DNA from: Mucilaginibacter gilvus
GTDB taxonomy: Bacteria > Bacteroidota > Bacteroidia > Sphingobacteriales > Sphingobacteriaceae
Assembly: GCF_004054195.1 (NCBI RefSeq)
Contig: NZ_SBIW01000006.1
Location: 424,816-488,815, forward strand
Reading direction: 5' to 3'
DNA length: 64,000 bases
Shown here: piece by piece, positions 35,677-43,279 of the stretch
How positions within the stretch are numbered: position 1 is the stretch's first letter
Layout: each line of letters opens with the position of its first letter
Translations under genes and position numbers: made by a program
The notes under the pieces: model-generated
Seen by the model: only the letters and a program-made list of their open reading frames with translations
What the model was told of the DNA's origin: nothing
Database searches by the model: none

Positions 35677-35869
35677 ATACAGATTTATGTATTTACAGTA
35701 GTATGTATTTATAGAATTATGCAATTCAAGATACCTGTATTTATGTAAATACAGGTTTACAGGATTATGTATTTACAAAAGTCTGTAATTGAAGATTTAT
35801 GTATTTAAAGATTTACAGCATTATGCAATTACAGCATTATGTATTTATAACAATTTAGAATTACAGAAA
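35670..35869 (+). repeat. 16-bp tandem repeat array abutting parA (candidate centromere/operator)
   Basis: About twelve units with consensus TATGTATTTACAGNAT follow one another at 16-base steps from 35670 to the parA start codon. They begin at 35686, 35702, 35718, 35734, 35750, 35766, 35782, 35798, then (after an 8-base half-unit) 35822, 35838, 35854. Unit 35734 extends into the inverted repeat CCTGTATTTA-TG-TAAATACAGG. Location directly before a parA gene with a small RHH gene after it fits a type Ib partition site and autoregulatory operator. Confidence 0.85.
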
Positions 35870-36474
35870 TGGGAAAGATCATCACAGTAGCCCACCAAAA
35901 AGGTGGCGTTGGAAAAAGCACACTGGCCATGAATTTGGCAGTATGCTTTCAGGATCAACTAAATGTTGCTTTAGTTGATACAGATTTACAAGGAAGCCTT
36001 TATCACATCAAAGACGAGTTACCAGGTCTTGCTGTAGTAGGCAACGACCAACTACAGGAAATTAAAGATTTAGACTATGACTTGATTATAGTTGATACCC
36101 CTCCGTACCTATCAAATAAACTGCTTGAACTATTCAGCCTTTCGGATTTTATACTAATTCCTACAAAGGCTGGTTTTTTTGATGTTATGGCGATACGTTC
36201 GACTATTGCCCTGGTGAACGACGCACAGGCAAGGCAGCCGGAAATTCGGGCCGGAATAGTTATGAATATGATTAAGCCGCGTTCAGGTATTACTAAAGAG
36301 GTCAGCGGCCTGTTGGAAGGCATGGAAATACCTGTTTTAGAAACTATGATCCATGATCGTGTGAGCATTGCAAGATCATCAATTACCGCTGGTGTACTTC
36401 AGGGCACGGATGTTAAAGCTAAGGAGGAAATAACATCCTTAGCGGAAGAGATCGTTAACCGCATCAGTGCATAA
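35869..36474 (+). CDS. parA: ParA-family partition ATPase (TraA-like)
   Basis: 201 residues. The deviant Walker A motif KGGVGKSTLAMNLA is at residues 11-24; ALVDTDLQGS and LIIVDTPPYLS supply the Walker A' and B-type Asp residues. The short length without an N-terminal HTH matches type Ib ParA/ParF. In CTnDOT-like elements a ParA homologue (TraA) starts the transfer region. Start ATG abuts the 16-bp repeat array, and a 28-bp inverted repeat related to the array follows the gene, then an RHH protein gene. Together they form a probable partition cassette for the excised circle. Confidence 0.88.
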   Translation: MGKIITVAHQKGGVGKSTLAMNLAVCFQDQLNVALVDTDLQGSLYHIKDELPGLAVVGNDQLQEIKDLDYDLIIVDTPPYLSNKLLELFSLSDFILIPTKAGFFDVMAIRSTIALVNDAQARQPEIRAGIVMNMIKPRSGITKEVSGLLEGMEIPVLETMIHDRVSIARSSITAGVLQGTDVKAKEEITSLAEEIVNRISA

Positions 36475-36500
36475 TTACATAAATACATATTTATGTAATT
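36473..36500. promoter_or_regulatory. 28-bp inverted repeat related to the array
   Basis: AATTACATAAATA and TATTTATGTAATT are perfect 13-base arms with a 2-base spacer. The arms match the core of the 16-bp array upstream of parA (TTATGTATT/AATACATAA), so the same protein probably binds both sides of parA. Confidence 0.7.
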
Positions 36501-36544
36501 GCCAAAATCTCTTATGTAATGGGGAACTTAAAGAAAGGTTTATA

Positions 36545-36802
36545 ATGACAGATTATAAAGACAAGCTGGGTGGTTTAGCAGATAAGCTAAAGAAGGAAAC
36601 TCCAAAAACACCGATACAGGAGGTTCATCCTGTCAGGCAAAATGTTATTGCTAAGGAAGACGAAGCGCAATTAAATGTGTGGATTCCAAAGGGGCTTTTA
36701 AAGCGAATAAAGTCTTATGGAGTGGAATATGACCGATCTCTTAAAGACATCAGTATTGAAGCTTTAAAATTCTTCTTAAATGCCAAATTGAAGAAGTCAT
36801 AA
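36545..36802 (+). CDS. Ribbon-helix-helix protein, ParG-like partner of ParA
   Basis: 85 residues from the ATG at 36545. A flexible polar N-terminus (DKLGGLADKLKKETPKTPIQEV) is followed by an RHH-type C-terminus (AQLNVWIPKGLLKRIKSYGVEYDRSLKDISIEALKFFLN). This layout (unstructured tail that stimulates the ATPase, RHH that binds repeats) is that of ParG/Omega-type centromere-binding proteins. An upstream in-frame start at 36467 would overlap parA and the inverted repeat and is less likely. The gene is also similar in position to TraB/C-type genes of Bacteroides elements. Confidence 0.7.
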   Translation: MTDYKDKLGGLADKLKKETPKTPIQEVHPVRQNVIAKEDEAQLNVWIPKGLLKRIKSYGVEYDRSLKDISIEALKFFLNAKLKKS

Positions 36803-36854
36803 CGATGGCAGTTATTAACGAATGGAGGAATGTGGAAGATGTCCTAAAGGATCA

Positions 36855-36903
36855 GATTGCCTCTTAATAGCAATCAGCAAGATAAACGTTTGTCCGACAA
36901 ACG
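36855..36903. other. Candidate oriT
   Basis: Two inverted repeats lie in the gap before mobA: GATTGC-9-GCAATC (36855-36875) and CGTTTGTC-C-GACAAACG (36887-36903), the second followed by AATCTTGCCCCTACC. The position directly upstream of the relaxase genes and the short IR followed by a non-paired stretch are typical of transfer origins. A 20-codon frame at 36805-36867 also lies in this gap but is unlikely to be a gene. The nic base cannot be named from sequence alone. Confidence 0.6.
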
Positions 36904-36942
36904 AATCTTGCCCCTACCTTCCGAAGTCAGTCGGGGGCATGG

Positions 36943-36968
36943 AAAAATCCTCCGAGGTCGGATTTTTT
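36943..36968 (+). terminator. Hairpin with T-run before mobA
   Basis: AAAAATCC and GGATTTTT pair around a 9-base loop and are followed by more T. It would end transcripts entering from parA and so separate the partition cassette from mobA. Confidence 0.55.
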
Positions 36969-36981
36969 TAAGATATAAGGA

Positions 36982-37404
36982 ATGGAAAATGAAGAAGAAA
37001 ACAGGGAACGCAAAGTAACCACAAGGTTCAAGCCCAACGAATTTAAAGTAATTAATACCCGCTTTAAGAAAACAAGATTTTTAAAAATGAGCGAGTACAT
37101 CCGATCTGTTTTGCTTGAAAAACCAATCACCGTAAACTACCGGGATAAATCAATGGATGATTTACTGGAAGAGCTGGCTCTGCTGCGGAGAGAACTGAAT
37201 GCTATTGGTAATAATCTCAACCAGGCAGTACGGCAAATCAACAGTGCCCATGGCAATGCAGATAGTAGGTTATGGCTTAATTTACTTTCGATTATTGGAA
37301 GTAAGGTTGATCCGGCCATTGCTCAAATCAAAGAACGGATGCAAAATTTCTCAGAGTTATGGTCGCAAAAATTAAAACCGGACGAAGTATCATCGGTGCA
37401 ATAA
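36982..37404 (+). CDS. mobA: MobA, relaxosome accessory protein (MobC superfamily)
   Basis: 140 residues. The N-terminal RHH-like part (KVTTRFKPNEFKVINTRFKKTRFLKMSEYIRSVLL) binds DNA near oriT. The middle NAIGNNLNQAVRQIN motif is the classic MobC/BfmC-family signature. It helps the relaxase bind and melt oriT. It overlaps mobB by 46 bases, an arrangement typical of Bacteroidetes mob operons. Confidence 0.88.
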   Translation: MENEEENRERKVTTRFKPNEFKVINTRFKKTRFLKMSEYIRSVLLEKPITVNYRDKSMDDLLEELALLRRELNAIGNNLNQAVRQINSAHGNADSRLWLNLLSIIGSKVDPAIAQIKERMQNFSELWSQKLKPDEVSSVQ

Positions 37405-38600
37405 ATTACAATGAACATAAGGTGGGATTGGGTAAAGCAGAACTGATTTTAGCACAAGGTTATCTTAAAGACCCGCTCGATCTAACATTCAACGATAAGT
37501 TGGAAAGGCTTACAGATCTTGCCAAACGTAACCAGCTTACCCTTGTCAATACTTTGCATGTTTCGTTAAATTTTGCAGTAGGTGAAAACTTGGATAAAGA
37601 TATTCTTCAGCAGATTGCAGATGACTACATGGAGGGCTTAGGTTTTGGAAAACAACCTTATTTAGTGTATCAGCATCATGATGCGGGGCATCCTCATTTA
37701 CATATCGTAACAACTAACATTAAGCCCGATGGTAAACGAATTAGCTTTCATTTATTGGCCAACAGGGCTTCAGAAAGTGCCCGCAAACAAGTTGAATTAA
37801 CCTACGATCTTGTTAAGGCGGAGGATCAGGGTAAGCAACAAAACGTTATAATCAAACCTCTTGAACAGGTGGATTATGGCAAGTCGGAATTAAAAAGATC
37901 CATTACAAATGTTGTAACGGAGGTGGTCAGAGCATACAAATTTACAAGCATTCCTGAACTCAATGCCGTACTAAATCAGTACAATGTTACCGCAGATCGT
38001 GGGTCTAAAGATTCAAGAATGTATGAAAAAAACGGGTTGGTTTATTGGGTTTTGGATGAAAAAGGCAACAAACTTGGTGTGCCTATAAAGGCGAGCAGCA
38101 TTTATGGGAAGCCTACTATGAAAGCTTTGGAGGATAGATTTCGATTAAATGAAATGCTTAGGAAGCCATTAAAAGACCAATTAAAAACAACAATTGATAA
38201 GGCATTATTGAAACCAATGTCACAATCCGCTTTTCAAAAACAGCTAAAAACGGAAGGTATTCAAGTCATATTCCGGCAAAATGAAGAAGGGCGTTTATAT
38301 GGAATAACGTTCGTAGATCATAAAGCAAAAGCAGTATTTAACGGCAGCGATTTAGGAAAAACTTATAGTGCTGCTTCACTTGCAGGATGGTTCAAAAATG
38401 ATAACACAACTTTTAAAAAGGAAACGGATAAGGTAAATCCGTCTTACAATTTTACTGACAATATTTCAGGTTCCCAATCAAATAGCAGTGGAGAATCTTT
38501 ATTAGATATGTTGTTTAAAGAGGAACAACAGGACATGGCCGCCATTGGACGGCTTACTCAAAACAAACGGAAAAAGAAACGAAAAGGTCATTCACTTTAA
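37359..38600 (+). CDS. mobB: MobB relaxase/mobilization nuclease
   Basis: 413 residues. The relaxase domain lies in the N-terminal half: start with VAKIKTGRSIIGAINYNEHKV, and the three-His metal motif in YQHHDAGHPHLHIVTTN near residues 106-121. It cuts oriT and stays covalently bound via a Tyr (candidate Y18 in INYNE). The C-terminal half is helical and probably contacts the coupling protein. Flanked by mobA (overlap) and mobC (9-base gap). Confidence 0.9.
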   Translation: MVAKIKTGRSIIGAINYNEHKVGLGKAELILAQGYLKDPLDLTFNDKLERLTDLAKRNQLTLVNTLHVSLNFAVGENLDKDILQQIADDYMEGLGFGKQPYLVYQHHDAGHPHLHIVTTNIKPDGKRISFHLLANRASESARKQVELTYDLVKAEDQGKQQNVIIKPLEQVDYGKSELKRSITNVVTEVVRAYKFTSIPELNAVLNQYNVTADRGSKDSRMYEKNGLVYWVLDEKGNKLGVPIKASSIYGKPTMKALEDRFRLNEMLRKPLKDQLKTTIDKALLKPMSQSAFQKQLKTEGIQVIFRQNEEGRLYGITFVDHKAKAVFNGSDLGKTYSAASLAGWFKNDNTTFKKETDKVNPSYNFTDNISGSQSNSSGESLLDMLFKEEQQDMAAIGRLTQNKRKKKRKGHSL

Positions 38601-38609
38601 TTATATTTT

Positions 38610-40547
38610 ATGCAAACCGGAGAAAATGAACAGGCACTAAGAAAGATCATTGACTTTACAAGATTGTTGAGTTTAGCAATATTGATCGTGCATTTTTACT
38701 TATCGTGTTATCCCGCTTTTCAGGCATGGGGTTTAACAAAACCGTTGGTTAATCATGTGGTATTACCGCTATCCAGGATGGTGATTTTTAAAAAGGTTTT
38801 GTATGCAAAAGCATCGGCGCTGCTATTGTTACTGGCTTCTTTAATCGGGAGCAAAGGTAAGAAGGACGAAACGATTAGGGTTAAAACAATCGTTACTTAT
38901 TGTTTATCAGGCTTGATAATTTACTTTATCAGTGATCTTTTATTGCGTTTAAATTACCCATTCAACACGATTACGATAATGTATATCAGCTTAACTTCAT
39001 TAGGGTATTTTTTAATAATGTCCGGGGGAAGTCTGCTTTTCAGAATGATTAAATTGAACCTGGGCAAGGATATTTTTAACAAAGACAATGAATCCTTCCC
39101 GCAGGAAGAGCGGCTACTCGAAAATGAATATTCTATTAATCTTCCTGCAATCTATAACCTTAAAGGTAAACCCCGTAAAAGCTGGATAAATATTATCAAC
39201 CCATTTCGGGGTACATTGATAGGTGGAAGCCCCGGTTCCGGTAAGTCGTATTTTGTAATCCGCCATATCATTCAGCAGCATATTCAAAAAGGGTTTACAA
39301 TGTTGGTTTACGATTTCAAATATGATGATTTAACCAAAATCGTTTACAATGCGTTGCTCAAATACGGTTACTTATATAAAATTAAACCTGTTCAATACAT
39401 CATTAACCTGGAACAGATCATGCACCGGGCTAATCCGTTAGAACCGCATACTATGATAGATATTACCGATGCCATAGATTCCAGCCGCACGATCATGTTG
39501 GGCCTTAACCGCGAGTGGATAAAAAAACAAGGGGACTTTTTTGTTGAATCACCAATCAACTTTATAACCGCCATCATGTGGTTTTTAAAGAAGTATGAAA
39601 ATGGTCGCTACTGTACCCTTCCCCATGTAATCGAACTGGCACAGGTAGAGTATAAAGATTTGTTTGAAGTGTTGCTTCAGGAACCAGAAATAGAAGTTTT
39701 GATTAACCCTTTTGTTTCTGCCTGGAAAAATGAAGCCTATGAACAGTTAGAAGGTCAGATAGCCAGTGCCAAAATCAGCCTGGCCCGCATATCATCCCCA
39801 CAATTATACTATGTATTAAGCGGTAACGATTTTTCTTTAGATATAAATAATCCTGAAGAACCGAAGATCGTTTGTTTAGCTAATAATCCTCAAAAATCGC
39901 AGGTATATGGCGCAGTATTATCACTATATATCAACCGCATAAACAAATTGGTAAACCGTAAAAATCAGGAAAAGTGCAGTATGATATTTGACGAGTTCCC
40001 TACCATTTACTTTAATGGTATTGATAATCTTATCGCTACGGCGCGATCAAACAAAGTGGCAGTAACGTTAGCCGTTCAGGATTACAGCCAGTTGAAAAAG
40101 GACTATGGCCGTGAACAGGCAGAAGTAATTTTAAATATTGTTGGTAATGTAGTGTTCGGCCAGGTAACCGGTGATACAGCGAAACAGTTGTCCGAACGCT
40201 TCGGTAAGATTAACCAGGAAAAGGAGAGCGTTTCAATCAACAGTCAGGATATCTCAATAAGTAAGTCAGTACAATTGGATTATGCTATACCGGCTTCAAA
40301 AATATCCGGCCTTTCTTCAGGTGAATTTGTGGGTATGGTTGCCGATGATCCTGATAATAAAATTGACCTAAAGGCATTTCACAATGCTATCCAAAACGAC
40401 CATGAGGCCATACGGCAGGAAGAGGCGAGATATCAAGCTATCCCATTAGTCAGGGATGTGGATCAGGCAGAAGTATTGATGAATTACCATCAGATAAAAG
40501 AGGATATTAAAATTTTGGTCGAAACGGTGATAAGCCAGCTTTGTTGA
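38610..40547 (+). CDS. mobC: MobC type IV coupling protein (VirD4/TraD-like)
   Basis: 645 residues. Three to four N-terminal transmembrane helices (about 15-145) precede the P-loop GGSPGSGKSYF at about residue 207, and a Walker B-like CSMIFDEFPTIYF near 455, with AVTLAVQDYSQL as a sensor segment. It is a hexameric inner-membrane ATPase that brings the relaxase-DNA complex to the Tra channel. Bacteroidetes elements call it MobC or TraG-like; here it directly follows mobB. After its stop there is a short gap with the XRE operator-like inverted repeat. Confidence 0.9.
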   Translation: MQTGENEQALRKIIDFTRLLSLAILIVHFYLSCYPAFQAWGLTKPLVNHVVLPLSRMVIFKKVLYAKASALLLLLASLIGSKGKKDETIRVKTIVTYCLSGLIIYFISDLLLRLNYPFNTITIMYISLTSLGYFLIMSGGSLLFRMIKLNLGKDIFNKDNESFPQEERLLENEYSINLPAIYNLKGKPRKSWINIINPFRGTLIGGSPGSGKSYFVIRHIIQQHIQKGFTMLVYDFKYDDLTKIVYNALLKYGYLYKIKPVQYIINLEQIMHRANPLEPHTMIDITDAIDSSRTIMLGLNREWIKKQGDFFVESPINFITAIMWFLKKYENGRYCTLPHVIELAQVEYKDLFEVLLQEPEIEVLINPFVSAWKNEAYEQLEGQIASAKISLARISSPQLYYVLSGNDFSLDINNPEEPKIVCLANNPQKSQVYGAVLSLYINRINKLVNRKNQEKCSMIFDEFPTIYFNGIDNLIATARSNKVAVTLAVQDYSQLKKDYGREQAEVILNIVGNVVFGQVTGDTAKQLSERFGKINQEKESVSINSQDISISKSVQLDYAIPASKISGLSSGEFVGMVADDPDNKIDLKAFHNAIQNDHEAIRQEEARYQAIPLVRDVDQAEVLMNYHQIKEDIKILVETVISQLC

Positions 40548-40590
40548 ATTAAGTAATAATTTTGCTTATTATTTATAAGTAACATAATAA

Positions 40591-40608
40591 TACAACGTAT
40601 CCGTTGTA
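40591..40608. promoter_or_regulatory. Inverted repeat, probable XRE operator
   Basis: TACAACG-TATC-CGTTGTA is a perfect 7-bp inverted repeat 37 bases before the XRE gene's start, where it could act as the repressor's own operator. Confidence 0.5.
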
Positions 40609-40645
40609 CTGATTTCATTTGCTTTACATTTCTTTTATACTTCCG

Positions 40646-40879
40646 ATGAATAAGGAAGTATTATTAAAAGAGCTGGGTGATAAAATTCGCTTAATCCGTA
40701 AGGATAAGGGTATTACACAAGTGCAGCTTGCCCATTCTATCGGAAAAGACCAGCAGTCAATTCAACGCTTAGAAGCAGGAAATATAAACCCCACATATAT
40801 CTATCTTCAGGAAATTGCAGAAGGCCTAAATGTGCCGCTGTTAGATCTGCTAAGTAATCAGTTGCCTGCAAAAACCTAA
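40646..40879 (+). CDS. XRE-family HTH regulator
   Basis: 77 residues from the ATG at 40646. A complete Cro/CI-type HTH spans nearly the whole protein: IRLIRKDKGITQVQLAHSIGKDQQSIQRLEAGNINPTYIYLQEIAEGLNVPL. Small XRE regulators often control conjugation genes in mobile elements. It has its own inverted repeat upstream and lies before rteC, with a 144-base gap that contains the palindrome GATTATATAATC. Confidence 0.9.
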   Translation: MNKEVLLKELGDKIRLIRKDKGITQVQLAHSIGKDQQSIQRLEAGNINPTYIYLQEIAEGLNVPLLDLLSNQLPAKT

Positions 40880-41023
40880 TTTGAATTTTATCTTCCTGGA
40901 CAACTTTTTTGATTATATAATCGTAATCAAGCTGTGCTGTATATGAAAAATTTTAACCCCTATTAAAAAATTGGCCTATTGATTATAACTAACGTAATAT
41001 AAACCTTATCTATCTACTATCTT

Positions 41024-41893
41024 ATGAGAACATTTGCAGAGCGTTTCTACAGTGCTTTGGAAAATCAGCTAAACGAAGTTTCTATAAACGAAGAATCTAT
41101 TGCTGAACAATATAAAACGTCTATTACGCTTTGTAAAAAAGCAATGGCGAAGTTAAAGAACTATATTTCCAGTTATGCCTTTGAAAACAAGGAAGATGAA
41201 ATCTACTTTTTCAAGGTTGTTAAACCACAATTCTACAGCAAATATATCTACTTCATAAACGTCTATAAATTTATTATGCAAACGCCGCCCGGTAGTGAAG
41301 GTATATTAAAAGACTATATTAATTATGAGTTAGCAGACATCAAACGGTTTTTTGATCATAACCAGGCATTCTATCAATACTATCGCTCGGGTTCTACTCA
41401 AATGGACGAACTTTACTTTACCCGTGGAGGATTTGATGTACATGTAGATTTAGAGGAATTTGAAGAAGATGAACAGTATTCTACAAGCCACGACTATAAA
41501 CTTTCGAAAATTATCGCCAATGAGAAGTATCAGGATTTTCTAAATCTTGAACTTCAAAAGTCTATAGAGCATGATGAAACACCGCCGGAAATGGGCCTTG
41601 AATTACCACTGACCTGGACTTCTAACAAAACTGATCTTGTGGAACTTATTTACGCTTTAGTCGCTTTAGGTGTTTTCAATAATGGAAATACCGAGATAAG
41701 ATCAGTGGTCAGTTTTTTTCAAACCGTCTTTCAAGTTGATCTTGGGTCTTATTATCATAAATACCAGGATATAATGAAGCGAAAAAAAGAACGTACAGCG
41801 TTTTTGGATAAACTTAAGTTGGCCTTATTACGACGAATTGAAGAAAAACTGGACGAGGAGGCTTCGGCTCAACAAAAGCTAAAATTTAGTTGA
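41024..41893 (+). CDS. rteC: RteC-family excision/transfer regulator
   Basis: 289 residues. Family landmarks: FFKVVKPQFYSKYIYFINVYKF, FFDHNQAFYQYYRSG, ELYFTRGGFD and the C-terminal winged-helix-like LPLTWTSNKTDLVELIYALVALGVFNNG with HKYQDIMKRKKERTAFLDKL. In CTnDOT RteC activates excision genes after RteA/RteB signalling. Here no rteA/rteB pair is adjacent; the XRE gene precedes it instead. Hairpin repeat copy 2 follows at 41938. Confidence 0.88.
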   Translation: MRTFAERFYSALENQLNEVSINEESIAEQYKTSITLCKKAMAKLKNYISSYAFENKEDEIYFFKVVKPQFYSKYIYFINVYKFIMQTPPGSEGILKDYINYELADIKRFFDHNQAFYQYYRSGSTQMDELYFTRGGFDVHVDLEEFEEDEQYSTSHDYKLSKIIANEKYQDFLNLELQKSIEHDETPPEMGLELPLTWTSNKTDLVELIYALVALGVFNNGNTEIRSVVSFFQTVFQVDLGSYYHKYQDIMKRKKERTAFLDKLKLALLRRIEEKLDEEASAQQKLKFS

Positions 41894-41937
41894 TTTATAA
41901 TAAATTATTTATCAGGCAGTTACGGGCTTAATTAAAT

Positions 41938-41972
41938 AAAAAACACCTAACTCATGTACAGGTGGTGAAAAA
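41938..41972 (+). repeat. Hairpin repeat, copy 2
   Basis: A-run, CACCTAACTCATGTAC, AGGTGGTG, A-run: 33 of 35 bases match copy 1 at 34941, the only differences being the GA/AG pair after GTAC. In this copy the stem is longer (CACCT with AGGTG). It lies 71 bases before the first gene of the tra operon. Confidence 0.75.
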
Positions 41973-42043
41973 ATAATTTCTACTACTCCAACCTTTGCTT
42001 TCAGAATCGCCGCATGGAGTGGCGAGGATTAAAGTAAAGCAAT

Positions 42044-42583
42044 ATGTTGTCTTCTATTTCCTGGCAGCACTATCTGGCAGCCATCGTTATCCTATCCGTT
42101 TCTTATTACGGTTATGTGATACTCCGCTATTACCAACAAGAAATCTCAAACCTGTTTAACCGCAAACAGAACAATGCTAATTTATTTCCAAATGCTTCAG
42201 TAGCATCGACAAATGTAATGGGCGCGGCGAAATTGGATGTTGGCGTTTCTTTAACAAAATCCGAAGAATTGCATTTTACAGATTCATCGCCTGATGAAGT
42301 TGAGCCTGATGCCACAACCAATGTAACCCCAATTTCAAACACAGAGTTAAGCTATTCTCCTTCCGTCGAATTAGAAACCGAAGCGGGAAATCTGATAAAG
42401 GCTTTTCAGGAAATTAACAACAAGCCTGAATTTATTACGCTGCTTAGGATTTTGATAAATTCTTACAAAAGGTTTCAGGATGAAATTGATCTACCAGCCA
42501 TGCTAAACAGGATCGTCGAAATTTCCAAGGAACGGCTCATGTTCCCTTTGACCTTAACAGATCTGCAAGAAACCTGGGCATAA
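42044..42583 (+). CDS. Membrane-anchored protein at the head of the tra operon
   Basis: 179 residues: one N-terminal transmembrane helix (YLAAIVILSVSYYGYVIL), a polar linker of about 80 residues and a helical C-terminus (FQEINNKPEFITLLRILINSYKRFQDEI). It occupies the slot just before traE where small tra genes of unknown function occur in CTnDOT-like elements. No enzyme motif is present. It is the first gene of a run reaching 53370 and follows the hairpin repeat. Confidence 0.7.
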   Translation: MLSSISWQHYLAAIVILSVSYYGYVILRYYQQEISNLFNRKQNNANLFPNASVASTNVMGAAKLDVGVSLTKSEELHFTDSSPDEVEPDATTNVTPISNTELSYSPSVELETEAGNLIKAFQEINNKPEFITLLRILINSYKRFQDEIDLPAMLNRIVEISKERLMFPLTLTDLQETWA

Positions 42584-42612
42584 CATATTTTCTAAAACTT
42601 AATTTATTCATT

Positions 42613-42951
42613 ATGAAAGTTCAAAAATCAAAAATCCGTATAAGCGCGGTAAGTTTTGTCAGGCATGTACTGGCGACAATAATGCTAATTTTAATTAGTC
42701 TGTCGCTATATGCCCAAGATGGAAATGCGGGAATTACACAAGCTACAACACAGGTTAAAAGCTATTTCTCAACGGGCACAAGCTTAATGTATGCTATCGG
42801 GGCAATAATGGGTCTTGTAGGAGCAATTAAAGTTTTCAAAAAATGGAACGATGGCGAACATGATACAGGCAAAGTAGCATCCAGTTGGTTTGGTAGCTGT
42901 ATTTTCCTTGTTGTTGTTGCAACTGTCTTGAAATCATTTTTCGGAGTTTAA
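42613..42951 (+). CDS. traE: TraE, DUF4134 (VirB2-like)
   Basis: 112 residues: signal-peptide-like helix (ATIMLILISLSLYAQD), then GITQATTQVKSYFSTGTSLMYAIGAIMGLVGAIKVFKKWNDGE and a second hydrophobic helix (SCIFLVVVATVLKSFF). This matches DUF4134/TraE of Bacteroidetes conjugation systems, in the VirB2 pilin position. Eleven bases precede traF. Confidence 0.9.
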   Translation: MKVQKSKIRISAVSFVRHVLATIMLILISLSLYAQDGNAGITQATTQVKSYFSTGTSLMYAIGAIMGLVGAIKVFKKWNDGEHDTGKVASSWFGSCIFLVVVATVLKSFFGV

Positions 42952-42962
42952 AATTTAAGGTT

Positions 42963-43277
42963 ATGGCATTATATCAAATCAATAAAGGCATTAATAAGCC
43001 AATTGAGTTTAAAGGTTTAAAAGCCCAATATATAGGCTATTTAGCAGGCGGGCTTGTTGCTTTGTTAATAGGCTTCGCCATTATTTATCTGCTTGGCGTT
43101 CCAGTTCACTATTGTATCATGATCGTAGCCGCTTTAGGAAGTGCCTTATTTTATCAAGTATTCAAATTAAGCCATAAATACGGCGAACATGGCCTGATGA
43201 AAAAGGCTGCTAAACACTACATTCCGAATCATCTAAAATTCACGACCCGAAAGGTCTTTTTAAACTTAAAAAAATAG
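42963..43277 (+). CDS. traF: TraF, DUF4133 (VirB3-like)
   Basis: 104 residues with INKGINKPIEFKGLKAQYIGYLAGGL at the start and two transmembrane helices, the standard DUF4133 pattern. VirB3-like proteins pair with the TraG/VirB4 ATPase at the inner membrane; the traG gene follows after 2 bases. Confidence 0.9.
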   Translation: MALYQINKGINKPIEFKGLKAQYIGYLAGGLVALLIGFAIIYLLGVPVHYCIMIVAALGSALFYQVFKLSHKYGEHGLMKKAAKHYIPNHLKFTTRKVFLNLKK

Positions 43278-43279
43278 AC

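Noticed and set aside
35670..35869. CRISPR array
   Set aside because: The repeats are 16 bases with no unique spacers and abut parA; they are tandem binding-site-like repeats.
36805..36867. 20-codon frame before mobA
   Set aside because: Too short and it overlaps the candidate oriT repeats; no sign of conservation visible.
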